Assembly (NCBI GenBank): GCA_965284645.1
Contig: OZ260106.1
Span: 4,278,001-4,342,000, forward strand
Source of the DNA: JAIBAJ01 sp965284645
GTDB lineage: Bacteria > Bacteroidota > Bacteroidia > JAIBAJ01
DNA length: 64,000 bases
Direction: 5' to 3'
Shown here: positions 1-9,834 of the stretch, one piece after another
Layout: every line of letters starts with the position of its first letter
How positions within the stretch are numbered: the stretch's first letter is position 1
Notes under the pieces: generated by a model
The model's database searches: none
Seen by the model: the letters and a program-made list of their open reading frames with translations, nothing else
Told to the model about the DNA's origin: nothing
Translations under genes and position numbers: made by a program

Positions 1-136
1 GATTGTAAATGTTAAGGATGGTTATTTCTATATTCAAATATATAATAAGTCTACTTTTGACGAAAATATACTCTATTGATAAAAAAAGGGACATGCTTAT
101 TCTATAATTAAACTAAGCAATCCAAGAAATCCTGAA

Positions 137-466
137 TTGCAGCCAATTGAAATAAAATCGCTAGTAGACACGGGTGCATTAATGCTATGCATTCCATCAA
201 GTATCGCTGAAAAATTAAAGTTGGAAGAACTAGACAGGAGACCGGTTTTAATTGCAGATTGGAGTTCGCATCATGTTCCTTATGTTGGTCCAGTGCGAGT
301 AGATTTTGGTAATCGGTTTTGCTTTGTAGGGGCTTTGGTTATCGGAGAGGAGACTTTATTAGGGGCAGTTCCGATGGAGGACATGGATTTAGTTGTTCAC
401 CCGGCCACCCAACAATTGATGGCCAACCCTTTGCACCCGAACAAACCAAGTTACATCATAAAATAG
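137..466 (+). CDS. Retropepsin-like (clan AA) aspartyl protease family protein, start codon doubtful
   Basis: Small protein of about 109 residues with a single DTGA motif (residues 11-14) followed by a hydrophobic stretch and a later LGAVPMEDMD segment, the layout of the single-domain clan AA aspartic proteases that work as dimers. The reading frame is open from base 83, and the family usually begins with Met-Gly-x-x-Tyr. Here the corresponding codon (86-88) is AAG followed by GGA CAT GCT TAT, so the ancestral ATG appears lost. A TTG at 137 is the first conventional alternative start. The protein is therefore either shortened at the N terminus or a recent pseudogene. No convincing operon partner is visible; the gene faces the TPR gene at 522. 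Confidence 0.55.
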   Translation: MQPIEIKSLVDTGALMLCIPSSIAEKLKLEELDRRPVLIADWSSHHVPYVGPVRVDFGNRFCFVGALVIGEETLLGAVPMEDMDLVVHPATQQLMANPLHPNKPSYIIK

Positions 467-521
467 CATGTTTACAATTGGAGTTGTGGGATGGAAAGTG
501 TTGAGCCTTAATTTCTAAAGA

Positions 522-2468
522 CTAAATTCCTGCTTTACCATTTTTGGCAACGGTCAAGTTATTTTTTGCCAGTTGGCTAGTTGGATTTAACTCCACCGCT
601 TTGGTACCTGCAGCAATGGCTTTATCCCATTCCTTGAGCATGTTGTAGGCCGAACAAATGTTGTTATAAGCCAAATCATAATTGGGTTTAAGTTTCAGCG
701 ATTCTTCTGCGGCCTTCACACAATTGCGGTAATCGCCAACCATGTAGTATTCCAAACTTGCATTTAACCAGGTTTCAGGGCTAGGGTTCTTCTTTGCTGC
801 CTCCAGCGCAATATCCAACTTGGTTGTGGCGGCACCTTTGGGTAAAGCTTGCAAACTTGCAGCTAGATTGTTAAGTCCCACATGATTAGGACTTACTGCT
901 AACCCTCGTTTTACAATAGATAAGGCTTCCCCAAAACGGCCTTTTTGCAATAGAAAACTACCAAAATAGGAATAACATTCTGGATTTTTCGGATTGAATT
1001 CAATTGATTTTTTGAAGTTAGCTTCGGCCTCATCTGGATGACCTGTAGCTCCTTTGAGCACACCCAAATTTATGTACACATAGGAATATTGAGGCCACAA
1101 GGCTTTTGCCTTTTCAAAATAGACTTCAGCGTTGGCATAATCCCCTTTTGCCATTAAGGCATTGGCATAATTCATTAAACCACGGGCATTGTTTGGGCTT
1201 TTCACAGTAACATCTTGCCAGAGAGTTTCAGCTGAATTCCATACTTTGCAGCGTTGGTGTGCCCCATAAGCATGAGCTCCCAATAATACAGCTGCTCCCA
1301 TGATTATAACAGGTTTGTTAAAGCTCTTGGATTCTAATTGAACAAAAAGCATTCGAAAAGTCCAAGCAGTAGCCAAACAAAGGCCGATATATGGAAAAAA
1401 CACTCGGTGATCATTCAATACCTCTGCAAAGGGAAAAAAGCTGGAGGTTGGCAATAAGGCGGCATAAAACCATAAAATACCAAAACTAACTGGTCGCCAA
1501 GCTTTGTTAACCCAGGTTTGAAAGGCTATAAACAAGGTAAAAAGAATAAAAATCACACCAATCAAAACACGATCATCGAAAGGATTTTTAATGAGTGTCC
1601 AGTCGGTATCGGCACTTAAATTAAATGGCAAAATAAAATTGTTGACATAATGGACAACCACAAAAAACTGAGTTTGGAGGTAATACCATCGGTCACCACC
1701 GCCAGAGGTCCAAGTATCAGGCGTATTGCTTTGGGCATACAAAAAGAGAAAAACGCCTAAAATGAAAGCTGGCAAAACAAGCATAAGCATGTTTTTCAAT
1801 GGCAAAGCCTTCCATGAACCATCCCATTCAAATTCTAGCATATACAATAAAAGTAATGGTCCAAACATGACAGCGGGCTCCTTAACAAAGAAACCGACCA
1901 CAATAGGCAACAAAAACAAATACGTTTTCTTGGCGATTTTTGAATATTGGTAAAGCACAAAGGCTAGGACAATCATTAAGGTAGAGAAGCTATCACTGCG
2001 GGCAATGATGTAATTGATTGTTTCAGCATTTGCGGCATGCAAGAGGAAGAAACTAGCTCCAAAAACTGCGAAATAAGGATTGGCTGAATGCTTAGAAACT
2101 GAATTAAAGATTTGAAGAAAAAAAAGCACCAATAAAACCCCTAAGAGAAGAAAACTGGTAAAGATGGTCACATGGAATTGAAATGGTTGTGGTTCACCGG
2201 TTCCTCCACTGAGCCAGTAGTCAATAGCATTAAGGGTTGTAAGACCAGGACGGTAGGCTTGGTTGGCCGGTAATGAGCTGGTTGTGGTGGCATCCTTAAA
2301 AAAGAGAGGAATGTTATGAATGTCCCGAATCCATTGATTCGTAACAATCGTATGGGCATCATCAAAATTAAAAGGGTTTTTGAAGTGGTTAGAATAGGTA
2401 ATGCAGGTAAGCACCAACATCAGTGCTATCAGTCCGAGTACAAGTTTATCTTTCAAAATTTCCTTCAT
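522..2468 (-). CDS. Polytopic membrane protein with C-terminal TPR repeats
   Basis: A 648-residue protein. Residues 1 to about 400 contain roughly ten hydrophobic segments. Residues about 420-640 hold tandem tetratricopeptide repeats, with recurring patterns such as NYANALMAKGDYANAEVYFEKA and LGVLKGATGHPDEAEANFKKS. This architecture matches the TMTC-like or PMT/GT39-like TPR membrane proteins common in Bacteroidota, but the substrate cannot be read from sequence. The gene starts 108 bases downstream of the S41 peptidase gene, behind that gene's terminator-like hairpin, so it is probably transcribed separately. Confidence 0.75.
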   Translation of the reverse strand: MKEILKDKLVLGLIALMLVLTCITYSNHFKNPFNFDDAHTIVTNQWIRDIHNIPLFFKDATTTSSLPANQAYRPGLTTLNAIDYWLSGGTGEPQPFQFHVTIFTSFLLLGVLLVLFFLQIFNSVSKHSANPYFAVFGASFFLLHAANAETINYIIARSDSFSTLMIVLAFVLYQYSKIAKKTYLFLLPIVVGFFVKEPAVMFGPLLLLYMLEFEWDGSWKALPLKNMLMLVLPAFILGVFLFLYAQSNTPDTWTSGGGDRWYYLQTQFFVVVHYVNNFILPFNLSADTDWTLIKNPFDDRVLIGVIFILFTLFIAFQTWVNKAWRPVSFGILWFYAALLPTSSFFPFAEVLNDHRVFFPYIGLCLATAWTFRMLFVQLESKSFNKPVIIMGAAVLLGAHAYGAHQRCKVWNSAETLWQDVTVKSPNNARGLMNYANALMAKGDYANAEVYFEKAKALWPQYSYVYINLGVLKGATGHPDEAEANFKKSIEFNPKNPECYSYFGSFLLQKGRFGEALSIVKRGLAVSPNHVGLNNLAASLQALPKGAATTKLDIALEAAKKNPSPETWLNASLEYYMVGDYRNCVKAAEESLKLKPNYDLAYNNICSAYNMLKEWDKAIAAGTKAVELNPTSQLAKNNLTVAKNGKAGI

Positions 2469-2525
2469 TTCTTAGGGATTAGCCTATGGGATTGCAAAGA
2501 AAACGAATCTCTACAAATTTTGGTG

Positions 2526-2562
2526 CAAAAAAAAGCCCGGACGAAGTTGTCCAGGCATTTTG
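2526..2562 (-). terminator. Rho-independent terminator of the S41 peptidase gene
   Basis: On the minus strand an 8-bp stem GCCTGGAC/GTCCGGGC (one G-T pair) with a 6-base loop is followed by eight T residues. It lies directly after the stop codon of the peptidase gene that ends at 2577. Confidence 0.8.
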
Positions 2563-2576
2563 TAATTGGGGTTGGA

Positions 2577-4316
2577 TTACTCTCGAACTTTAAATTCAGC
2601 GTATTCTTTTCCGTTAATGGCTTTGATAGCAGATTCAACTTCCTTGCTGCTTTGATTGATGACACGGTAAAAACCTTCATTTTGCCATTGATTGGAGGCA
2701 ATGCGGGCTTTTATCTGTTCCAAAATAGTTGGCAATGATTTCTCATACCCTTTGGCGTATTCTTTGGCCACCATTTTACGGGCATACTCTTGGAATTCCT
2801 TTAATTTGGGATCATCGGCTTTTAAACCGGGTACATTCTTTTTGATTTTAGCCAACATAGTGCTATCGGCTTTGGCATCAAAAGTACCTTCTTTTTTTAC
2901 CCCTTCTTTTTCTGCAAAGGCGATGAATTCTGGCAAAACTGATTGTGGATCAAATTTAGCAATGTAGGTATCTAAATTCGGATACTTTGCAGCAAATCCT
3001 TTTCTATCTTTTTCTAAATAGCTAAATGCAAATTGGTTGAAAACACCTTTGCTAAATAAATCCGTTAGATAATCGGAATTTTCGCTGGTATCCACTGGAA
3101 TAAAAATATCCGGGATAACGCCTCCTCCGCCATAAACTACTCGCTTGTTGGCAGTATAGTATTTCACGGTATCCTCTAAATGAATGCTGTCTTTACTAAA
3201 ATACTCCCCACTTTTTTGTCTACGAGCTCTTTCTTGGTAATAATCGTCTTTTCCTTCATCATATGGCCTTTGAATACAACGACCTGAAGGAGTGTAATAC
3301 CGAGCCGTGGTTAATTTCAAAACAGATCCGTCGCGAAGGGTAAATGGATTTTGAACCAGCCCTTTACCAAATGATCTTCTACCGATAATTAAACCCCGGT
3401 CCCAATCCTGAATGGCACCACTGACAATTTCAGAAGCGGATGCAGAACCTTCATCAATTAAAACCACCAATCTTCCTTTAGTTAACTTGCCTCTTCCATC
3501 GGCCCGAAACTCCTTCTTTTGGCTGCTTACGCCTTCGGTATAAACAATCAAATTGGAATTTTGAAGAAATTCATTGGCAAGATCGTTTGCTGTATTTAAG
3601 TATCCTCCAGAATTTTGACGAAGATCAAGAACAAAATGCTTCATGCCTGCAGCTTGTAGTTTCTTCAACCCATCGTTAAACTCTTGCATGGTCGTTTGGG
3701 CGAAACGGTTTACTTTAATATAACCGATTTCAGGAGTAAGCATGTAGGATGCATCAACGGAGAAAATTGGAATTTTATCACGAACAATGGTATAGTCGAT
3801 TAATTTCTTTTCACCTCTGCGCATGATGCTAATCCGGACTTTCGTTCCTTTTGGGCCTCGAAGTCTTTTAATTACATCGTTGTTTGTGATTTTTTTACCA
3901 GCAATCAGGGTATCTTCGATTTTAATGATTTTATCGCCTGCCATGATGCCCAATTTCTCAGAAGGTCCGCCGCTGATGGTTGCTTGAACCACTATGGTAT
4001 CTTTCATAATATTGAATTGTACGCCAATGCCATCAAAATTCCCCTTCAAAGGTTCATTCATTTCTTTGAATTCTTTGGCCGTCATATATTCCGAGTGAGG
4101 ATCCAAATCTTTGGTCATGGCGATTACAGCATCTTCTACTAATTTATCCTGATTCACAGTGTCCACATACGAACGATCAATGAGTTCGAGCACATCATCA
4201 AACTTGAGTTTTGCTTCCCCATAAATGGTACGTTGAGCAAAGGAAGACTGGATGAAAAGCCCTGATAAAAGGGCGATTCCAAGGATTTTATTCATCAATT
4301 TTTGCATAAATTTCAT
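2577..4316 (-). CDS. S41 family C-terminal processing peptidase (Ctp/Prc type)
   Basis: A 579-residue exported serine protease. A signal peptide covers about residues 1-27 (LLSGLFIQSSFAQ). A PDZ domain follows at about 85-175 (GIGVQF, then GPSEKLGIMAGDKIIKI). The S41 catalytic domain has GSASASE around residues 290-296 holding the Ser nucleophile and RSFGKG around 314-319 holding the Lys, so the Ser-Lys dyad is present. The family trims or degrades periplasmic and secreted proteins from their C termini. A further 170 or so residues after the core are typical of Bacteroidota members. ATG start; prfB ends 90 bases upstream. Confidence 0.9.
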   Translation of the reverse strand: MKFMQKLMNKILGIALLSGLFIQSSFAQRTIYGEAKLKFDDVLELIDRSYVDTVNQDKLVEDAVIAMTKDLDPHSEYMTAKEFKEMNEPLKGNFDGIGVQFNIMKDTIVVQATISGGPSEKLGIMAGDKIIKIEDTLIAGKKITNNDVIKRLRGPKGTKVRISIMRRGEKKLIDYTIVRDKIPIFSVDASYMLTPEIGYIKVNRFAQTTMQEFNDGLKKLQAAGMKHFVLDLRQNSGGYLNTANDLANEFLQNSNLIVYTEGVSSQKKEFRADGRGKLTKGRLVVLIDEGSASASEIVSGAIQDWDRGLIIGRRSFGKGLVQNPFTLRDGSVLKLTTARYYTPSGRCIQRPYDEGKDDYYQERARRQKSGEYFSKDSIHLEDTVKYYTANKRVVYGGGGVIPDIFIPVDTSENSDYLTDLFSKGVFNQFAFSYLEKDRKGFAAKYPNLDTYIAKFDPQSVLPEFIAFAEKEGVKKEGTFDAKADSTMLAKIKKNVPGLKADDPKLKEFQEYARKMVAKEYAKGYEKSLPTILEQIKARIASNQWQNEGFYRVINQSSKEVESAIKAINGKEYAEFKVRE

Positions 4317-4405
4317 TCTAATCAGCCGACTAAATTACCTAAAATGATGCCAGTGTAGGTTGTTGGCTTATGGGTTAACAGATTTTGTGGGAATTTTTGT
4401 ACGAA

Positions 4406-5492
4406 TTAGTCACCATATTCCATCAACCAGGCTTTTATAAATGGCGTCAAATTTCCATCCAAAACCCCTTGAGCATCAGAGGTTTCGAAATCTGTTCGCA
4501 GGTCTTTTACCAACTTATATGGATGTAAAACATAGTTTCGAATTTGGGAGCCCCATTCAATTTTCATTTTTGAACCTTCAATGGCATCGATTACTTCACG
4601 ACGTTTACGAAGTTCGATTTCGTACAGTTGTGACTTTAAAAGTTTCAATGCATTTTCCCTATTGTTTTGCTGGCTTCGGCTTTCTTGGTTTTTGATAACA
4701 ATACCAGTTGGTTTATGGATTACACGAACTGCCGTTTCAACTTTGTTCACATTTTGTCCTCCAGCACCACCTGAACGAAAAGTATCCCATTCTAAATCAG
4801 AAGGATTTATATCGATCTGGATAGTATCGTCTATTACCGGGTAAGCATAAACAGAAGCAAATGAAGTATGTCGTTTAGCATTGGCGTCGAAGGGTGAAAT
4901 GCGAACTAGGCGGTGCACCCCATTCTCACCTTTTAGATGACCATAAGCATATGGACCTTCAAATTCCAAAGTAACCTGGGTTATGCCTGCGATATCTCCT
5001 TCTTGAAGGTCAATTTCTTTAATTTTGTATCCGTTTTTCTCACCCCACATGATGTACATCCGCATCAGCATGGATGCCCAATCGCAGCTTTCAGTTCCAC
5101 CTGCACCGCTGTTTATAGTAATAACGGCGTTGAGGGCATCTTCTTTGCCACTCAGCATTTTTTTGAACTCCATATCCTCCAAGGCTTGTTGTGTTTCCTT
5201 GAATTGGTTTTCTAAATCTGCTTCGCTGGCTTCCCCCTCTTTATAGAATTCAAACATGGTTTGAAGGTCTTCCATGCTTTTGTCCAACTTGGAAAAGCCT
5301 TCTGTCCAACTTTTTTTCTCGCTAATTTTCTTGAGCGTTTCTTCAGCCTTTTTTGGGTCGTCCCAAAACTTGGGATCATGGGTAATGGTCTCTTCCTCAG
5401 CTATCTGACGTATTTTCGTATCGATGTCAAAGTGACCTCCTTAACGCCTGCTGGCGCTCACCGAAAGCAGTGATCTGTTCCTGTGTAATCAT
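4406..5492 (-). CDS. prfB: Peptide chain release factor 2, with programmed +1 frameshift
   Basis: Class I release factor for UGA/UAA. The GGQ motif (RSGGAGGQNVNKVETAVR) and the downstream core are intact. The contiguous frame begins only near 5429, but the gene starts at the ATG at 5492 (MITQEQITAFGERQQ). Frame 0 then reaches an in-frame TGA at 5429-5427, inside CTT TGA C, preceded by an AGGAGG Shine-Dalgarno-like block. A +1 shift on CTT continues as L-DIDTKIRQIAEEE and joins the main frame, giving about 361 residues, the usual RF2 length. This is the classical RF2 autoregulation: low RF2 slows reading of UGA and favours the shift. Confidence 0.95.
5426..5441 (-). promoter_or_regulatory. RF2 programmed +1 frameshift site with internal SD
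   Basis: Minus-strand AGGAGG, three bases, then CTTTGAC. The slippery CTT, the in-frame TGA and the C after it are all present with spacing like that of the E. coli prfB site. Confidence 0.93.
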
Positions 5493-5607
5493 GGGGCGAA
5501 GGTAGAATTTTTTGGAGACAAGTGGAATAGAAATTAGCCCATGAAATTAATCAAATAGGTAAGGAGAAATTGGTCCTACCTAAAAACTTTAGTCCTAGCT
5601 TTGCAGC

Positions 5608-6018
5608 ATGGCCACCTTTACTAAGCAAGAACGACTTTGCAGCAAAAAGCATATTGATGCGCTTTTTAAAGAAGGACAAAGCTTTATGGCCTACCCGTAT
5701 CGAGTGGCTTTGAATTGGGTGGAGGTAGAAACTGAACAACGGTGCAAGGTTGTAATGGTTGTTTCAAAACGAAATTTCAAAAGAGCGCATGACCGAAACC
5801 GAATTAAAAGGCAAATGCGGGAATTATGGAGGAACCATAAGGAGCATTGGTATATGAAACTTGCTGGCCATTCCCAAGCTTGTCATTTGGGCTTGATTTA
5901 TGTGGGTAAACAACTGCCAGAATTTTCGGAATTGCAAAAAGGCACAAACAAACTATTAAAGGAATTGGAAAAACATGTTGGGAAAGCTACTGGGACAGGG
6001 GATGATCCTGTTCATTAA
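5608..6018 (+). CDS. rnpA: Ribonuclease P protein component
   Basis: A basic 136-residue protein with the RNase P protein signature RNFKRAHDRNRIKRQMRE (around residues 55-72), which forms the RNR helix that binds the catalytic RNA and the pre-tRNA leader. It supports 5'-end maturation of tRNAs. The gene is divergent from prfB, and its 3' end overlaps yidD by 44 bases, the common rnpA-yidD arrangement. The ATG start at 5608 (MATFTKQERLCSKKHID) matches the family N terminus. Confidence 0.93.
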   Translation: MATFTKQERLCSKKHIDALFKEGQSFMAYPYRVALNWVEVETEQRCKVVMVVSKRNFKRAHDRNRIKRQMRELWRNHKEHWYMKLAGHSQACHLGLIYVGKQLPEFSELQKGTNKLLKELEKHVGKATGTGDDPVH

Positions 6019-6199
6019 ATTTTACAAACAAGCTATTTCGCCTTATTTGCCGCCCACTTGTCGGTACACGCCCACCTGCTCCCAATATGGTATTGAAGCT
6101 ATTCAAAAACATGGCCCAATCAAAGGGGGCTGGCTAACCTTCAAAAGGATTTTATCCTGCAATCCTTGGGGTGGACATGGGCATGATCCAGTTCCTTGA
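5975..6199 (+). CDS. yidD: Membrane protein insertion efficiency factor YidD
   Basis: A 74-residue protein with the full YidD core: FYKQAISPYLPPTCRYTPTCSQYG, then I-K-GG-L, then RILSCNPWGGHGHDPVP. The three conserved Cys residues and the CNPWGG-G-DPVP ending are present. The protein associates with the inner membrane and helps YidC-dependent insertion. It overlaps the end of rnpA, implying translational coupling. Confidence 0.93.
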   Translation: MLGKLLGQGMILFIKFYKQAISPYLPPTCRYTPTCSQYGIEAIQKHGPIKGGWLTFKRILSCNPWGGHGHDPVP

Positions 6200-6345
6200 T
6201 GTTCAGAATTGCAAATGGAGTTTACTAAGTATTTGGATGGAAATTCTAAAAGTTGGGGTAGACATACCCATCAAATAACCATGAATTTCCTTTTATACTA
6301 ATAAAATTGCATTTTTTGAATTTTCTTAGATTCTAAATTATTTTG

Positions 6346-6353
6346 TAATTTTG
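6346..6353 (+). promoter_or_regulatory. Possible Bacteroidota -7 promoter box
   Basis: TAATTTTG fits the TAnnTTTG -7 consensus and sits 15 bases ahead of the ATG at 6368, in an AT-rich stretch. No TTG -33 element is found at the ideal distance, so this is a weak call. Confidence 0.35.
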
Positions 6354-6367
6354 TTTATCCCATCCAA

Positions 6368-6616
6368 ATGAATCGACAGAAAAGAATTCAGAATGAAAGG
6401 GAATTTGAATTTTGGAACGACTTGGAAAATGGAGGAAGAAAATATTGGTTTGAAATTAAGGGTAGAATGGGAGGTTTTGCACGTTACATTAAAGTAACAG
6501 ACTCCCAAGAAAATACAATTTCATTTGTTCAAGAAATCTATAATTCAATTGGCGAATTGACTGAAAAGCATGAAAAATTTCCTTTGGATAATGGACATCA
6601 AAAAATAAAGCCATGA
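6368..6616 (+). CDS. Small hypothetical protein, first gene of a two-gene unit
   Basis: An 82-residue protein rich in charged and aromatic residues (EFEFWNDLENGGRKYWFEIKGRMGG), with no signal peptide or membrane segment. It ends ATGA-overlapped with the next gene, so the two are translationally coupled. The pairing of two small soluble proteins resembles toxin-antitoxin modules, but no toxin family motif is recognised. Function unknown. Confidence 0.6.
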   Translation: MNRQKRIQNEREFEFWNDLENGGRKYWFEIKGRMGGFARYIKVTDSQENTISFVQEIYNSIGELTEKHEKFPLDNGHQKIKP

Positions 6617-6873
6617 TTACTAGACAAAAAACCGCAGAACAGTTAACAAGCTATCTTAACCATAAAATTACGCTAGAACAACTTGTAGAATGGGCAGAAA
6701 ATTCAATTATGGAAGGCGATATGGAACCTGATTATGCAAAACCTTTAATGAAAATCCTTGGTCAACTAGCAGCTGCAGATGTAAAAGAATTTGGCCTTTT
6801 ATGGGAAGATTGTGAAAAGATTATGAACGTTCTAGGTTACGATTTAAAGGTCAACACTATAATAGCTGCATAA
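6613..6873 (+). CDS. Small hypothetical protein, second gene of a two-gene unit
   Basis: An 86-residue acidic, helical protein (TAEQLTSYLNHKITLEQLVEWAENSIMEGDMEPDY...). Its start overlaps the preceding stop by four bases. By size and coupling it could be the partner of the upstream protein in a toxin-antitoxin-like pair. That is inference; no family was recognised. Confidence 0.6.
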   Translation: MITRQKTAEQLTSYLNHKITLEQLVEWAENSIMEGDMEPDYAKPLMKILGQLAAADVKEFGLLWEDCEKIMNVLGYDLKVNTIIAA

Positions 6874-7161
6874 GTTTAAATTTTGCTTTCTCGCTATCTG
6901 GCCAATTAACTTTTTCGAGTAATTTTCGATGAAGCTTCAACTTATTATTCATCAAGTCAAAGCATTACAAAAGGTGAATATTAAACAAAAAACTTACTCA
7001 CAAAACCTAATTATACCATCTAACTCCCTTATCTCACCTGAATTGTATTGTATAATTTTTCCAATTGCATCCTTTGGCCTAACATTCTACAAAAGATTGA
7101 AAAATTTCTTTGAAAGATTATTGGCTTAAACCATTTCAAGCGCCCTATTCTCTTTGAGTTA

Positions 7162-7311
7162 AACCCAGATTACGCATTAGAAATGCATAAACGATTAACC
7201 AGTTGTAAATCAATTTGTATGGCCAAATTGATAACAACTGCTAAATCGGGGTAAACCCAACTAAATCAAGTAGTTCGGATTAATAAATCCTCCTATTGAT
7301 TAATTTGGGTT
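7162..7311 (+). repeat. MITE-like 150-bp palindromic repeat, copy 1
   Basis: Ends are 11-bp imperfect inverted repeats (AACCCAGATTA ... TAATTTGGGTT). Inside is a second strong hairpin, CAGTTGT...TCAATTTG pairing with CAAATTGA...ACAACTG. A second copy, nearly identical and of the same length, is at 23061-23210, and a decayed one is at 25693-25856. There is no coding capacity. The rest of 6874-7389 holds no supported gene. Confidence 0.75.
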
Positions 7312-7389
7312 AAATGGCAACAATAAAATGGGTAATTACTCCAATACTTCAAAATTACAAATTAAGTCTCCCAATTCAATCCTCATACC

Positions 7390-9816
7390 TTAACTCACCT
7401 TCCATTTCGTCAACACATGGTCGGGATCCACTTGTCCAGGTTGGAAAAAATTGAGCTGGTAATATTTATCGTTGCTCCAACTGTCAACAAATTCGATGTA
7501 ATGGTAACTACCAGGATTGCCACTTTGCCCACCAGGATAAACACCATAAGCCTTCACTTTCGGACCAAGTTGCACCACCATTCTCCAACTTGGACCATGG
7601 TGCTCCGAAATGGCATCTACACAATTCTTCTCCCCTCCTACTCCAACATGGAATACACCTAGGGCAGGAATTTTTGCAACATGGTCGATTGAGGTGTGTT
7701 TGAAAATACCCCAGCGCATATCGAAGTTTGAATTGGCTACCTTGTCGTAATGCTTTTCGGCTGTCCAATAAAAGGCATCATAAGTTAGTGTAACCGCATT
7801 TTCTCTAATTCCTTTGGTACGCTTAGCATCGAAGAAATCACTGTTTGGCTCATACGTCATCATCCTGAAAGTGGCATCCAAACTGGGCCATTTCATCCTG
7901 CCTTCCTTTACCGGAATTTCATCCCATACTAAAGCCATCAAGGTGTCGGTCCAATATTTATAAATGGAAGGAGAAACGACTCCCGGATACATTTCATAAT
8001 TCCATTTTTTAATTTCATTCCAAGCTCTGCCCTCTGCTTTTAAGTTTTTAAAGGCTGTATTCTGCAAATATTTAACTAAGATCGGCATGGTTTCTTCGGC
8101 CTTTAAACTGTATTTATCGCATTGCAATTGCAGCATGGAATCAACGGTAATTCCGTTCATTCGGGCTAATTCGTTGTTGATGCGGCGGTTGCGGTACATT
8201 TCATAAGTTCCTGAGTACCAATACGGATAACTCTCGTCGGTTGGATGCTGATTGGCCGATGAAACAAAGCCTCTTTCCGGATTAAAGGTGTGCGGATTGT
8301 GCTCTTGAGGTATATATCCTTGCCAATCGTTTAAAGGGTCGGAACCATCCATCACAAATCGACCTTGGTCTTTCCATTTGGCAGGCAAATGCCCCTGTTC
8401 CCAAATGGCAATATTGTTGGCTGCATCAGCATATACGAAGTTTTGGGCCGGACATTGGAAATGCTTTAAGGCATCCGTGTAATCATTATAGTTTTTGGCC
8501 TTGTTGAGTTTATACATGGTCATCATCTCATTGGATGGATTCAAGGCTTCCCATTTAACAGCCAAATTGAGGTTACTGCCTAGTTTACTTTTGCTTCCCT
8601 TCTCGTACACTACAGGTCCATGGTGGGTGTAAACAACCGTATCCAAAACATCAGCCTGGCCACGCACTTTAATAACTTCTACCACTTTGGTTGTTTTGCG
8701 CCATTTGTCCTCGTATTTGTATTCGTTCTTGGAGGCATCTTTGAATTCAATACTGTACCAGTCCTTCACGTCCATACTGCCATTGGTAACACCCCAAGCA
8801 ATGGAATCATTGAATCCGATAATAACGGCCGGTGCCCCTGGCAAACTCGCTCCATACACATTCATTCCGGGCATGGTCATTTGGCATTCGTACCAAATAG
8901 AGGGCAAATTGAGCGATAAGTGAGGATCATTACAAAGGATAGGATAACCCGTTGCTGTTTTCTTACCCGATACAGCCCAATTGTTGGAGCCTACATTGTC
9001 TGGGTAGTCTTTTGGAACCGTTTCCAACACTTTGGTATCGATGGCAACTTTTTCCGGAGCTTTGGGTGTTATAGCCGCTGCTTCGTATGGTGTGCCACGA
9101 GGTATAATCGGATCTTGCTTTTCATAAAAATTAGGGAAAAGCTTATCGAAATCGGCCTTGCCCAAAAGATGAAGTAAATTGGTGTTTTCAAAATCATATT
9201 CCTGCACGGTGAGCATATTGGCCATGTATTTGAGCAATAACACGCATTTAATTTCTGACCAAGGTTCGGGATAGTAATCTAACAATTTATACTCCAGCGG
9301 TTTGGAAGCCTCGTTCAAGGTTTTGATATAGGCATTTACCCCATCGGTGTAAGCCGAAACAATGGCATTCGAAAGACTATCCTTTTTAAAAATTTCCAAT
9401 GATTTTTCGGCTGAATGGGGCAAACCAAGTCGACGAAAATTGCGGTCGATTTCAAGGGTTTTGGTTCCCAACACTTCACTTAACCTTCCGGAGGCTGCCC
9501 TGGTTTGGGTTTCCATTTGCCATAAACGATGCGAGGCCGTGATATAGCCTTGCAAAAAATACAAATCGTGTAGGTTATTGGCCTGAATATGCGGCACCAA
9601 ACGTTCGTCGAAAACCACGGTGGACGAATCCTTTACCCCTTCAATTTTCTTGGAAACCTCATTTTGGAAATTGTTATGTTCCGCATTCTGCCAAAAACCG
9701 GAATAAGGGTCAAAGAATTTTCCAAGTGGAGGTAAAATGGCGATACGGTTGTTCAATACCAGTATCAGCCCTATCAAACCTGTAAAAGAAATAAGGAACT
9801 TAAGTTTGGGGTTCAT
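7390..9816 (-). CDS. Penicillin acylase family N-terminal nucleophile hydrolase
   Basis: An 808-residue protein with an N-terminal hydrophobic anchor or signal (residues 8-22). It has the S45 architecture: an alpha chain, a spacer, then the beta chain whose nucleophile is the Ser of SNNWAVSG (residue 277), exposed by autoproteolysis. The family hydrolyses amides such as penicillins or acyl-homoserine lactones; the substrate here cannot be told. The conserved NDPHL segment and later Asn-rich motifs are intact. It is the last gene of a likely operon accA-fbp-acylase, 18 bases after fbp. Confidence 0.88.
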   Translation of the reverse strand: MNPKLKFLISFTGLIGLILVLNNRIAILPPLGKFFDPYSGFWQNAEHNNFQNEVSKKIEGVKDSSTVVFDERLVPHIQANNLHDLYFLQGYITASHRLWQMETQTRAASGRLSEVLGTKTLEIDRNFRRLGLPHSAEKSLEIFKKDSLSNAIVSAYTDGVNAYIKTLNEASKPLEYKLLDYYPEPWSEIKCVLLLKYMANMLTVQEYDFENTNLLHLLGKADFDKLFPNFYEKQDPIIPRGTPYEAAAITPKAPEKVAIDTKVLETVPKDYPDNVGSNNWAVSGKKTATGYPILCNDPHLSLNLPSIWYECQMTMPGMNVYGASLPGAPAVIIGFNDSIAWGVTNGSMDVKDWYSIEFKDASKNEYKYEDKWRKTTKVVEVIKVRGQADVLDTVVYTHHGPVVYEKGSKSKLGSNLNLAVKWEALNPSNEMMTMYKLNKAKNYNDYTDALKHFQCPAQNFVYADAANNIAIWEQGHLPAKWKDQGRFVMDGSDPLNDWQGYIPQEHNPHTFNPERGFVSSANQHPTDESYPYWYSGTYEMYRNRRINNELARMNGITVDSMLQLQCDKYSLKAEETMPILVKYLQNTAFKNLKAEGRAWNEIKKWNYEMYPGVVSPSIYKYWTDTLMALVWDEIPVKEGRMKWPSLDATFRMMTYEPNSDFFDAKRTKGIRENAVTLTYDAFYWTAEKHYDKVANSNFDMRWGIFKHTSIDHVAKIPALGVFHVGVGGEKNCVDAISEHHGPSWRMVVQLGPKVKAYGVYPGGQSGNPGSYHYIEFVDSWSNDKYYQLNFFQPGQVDPDHVLTKWKVS

Positions 9817-9834
9817 GCAAGTGGGTTGGGAGCG

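Noticed and set aside
6929..7129. A 66-residue plus-strand ORF after the two small genes
   Set aside because: No family resemblance, low-complexity composition and no clear ribosome-binding site; it lies in a repeat-rich gap.
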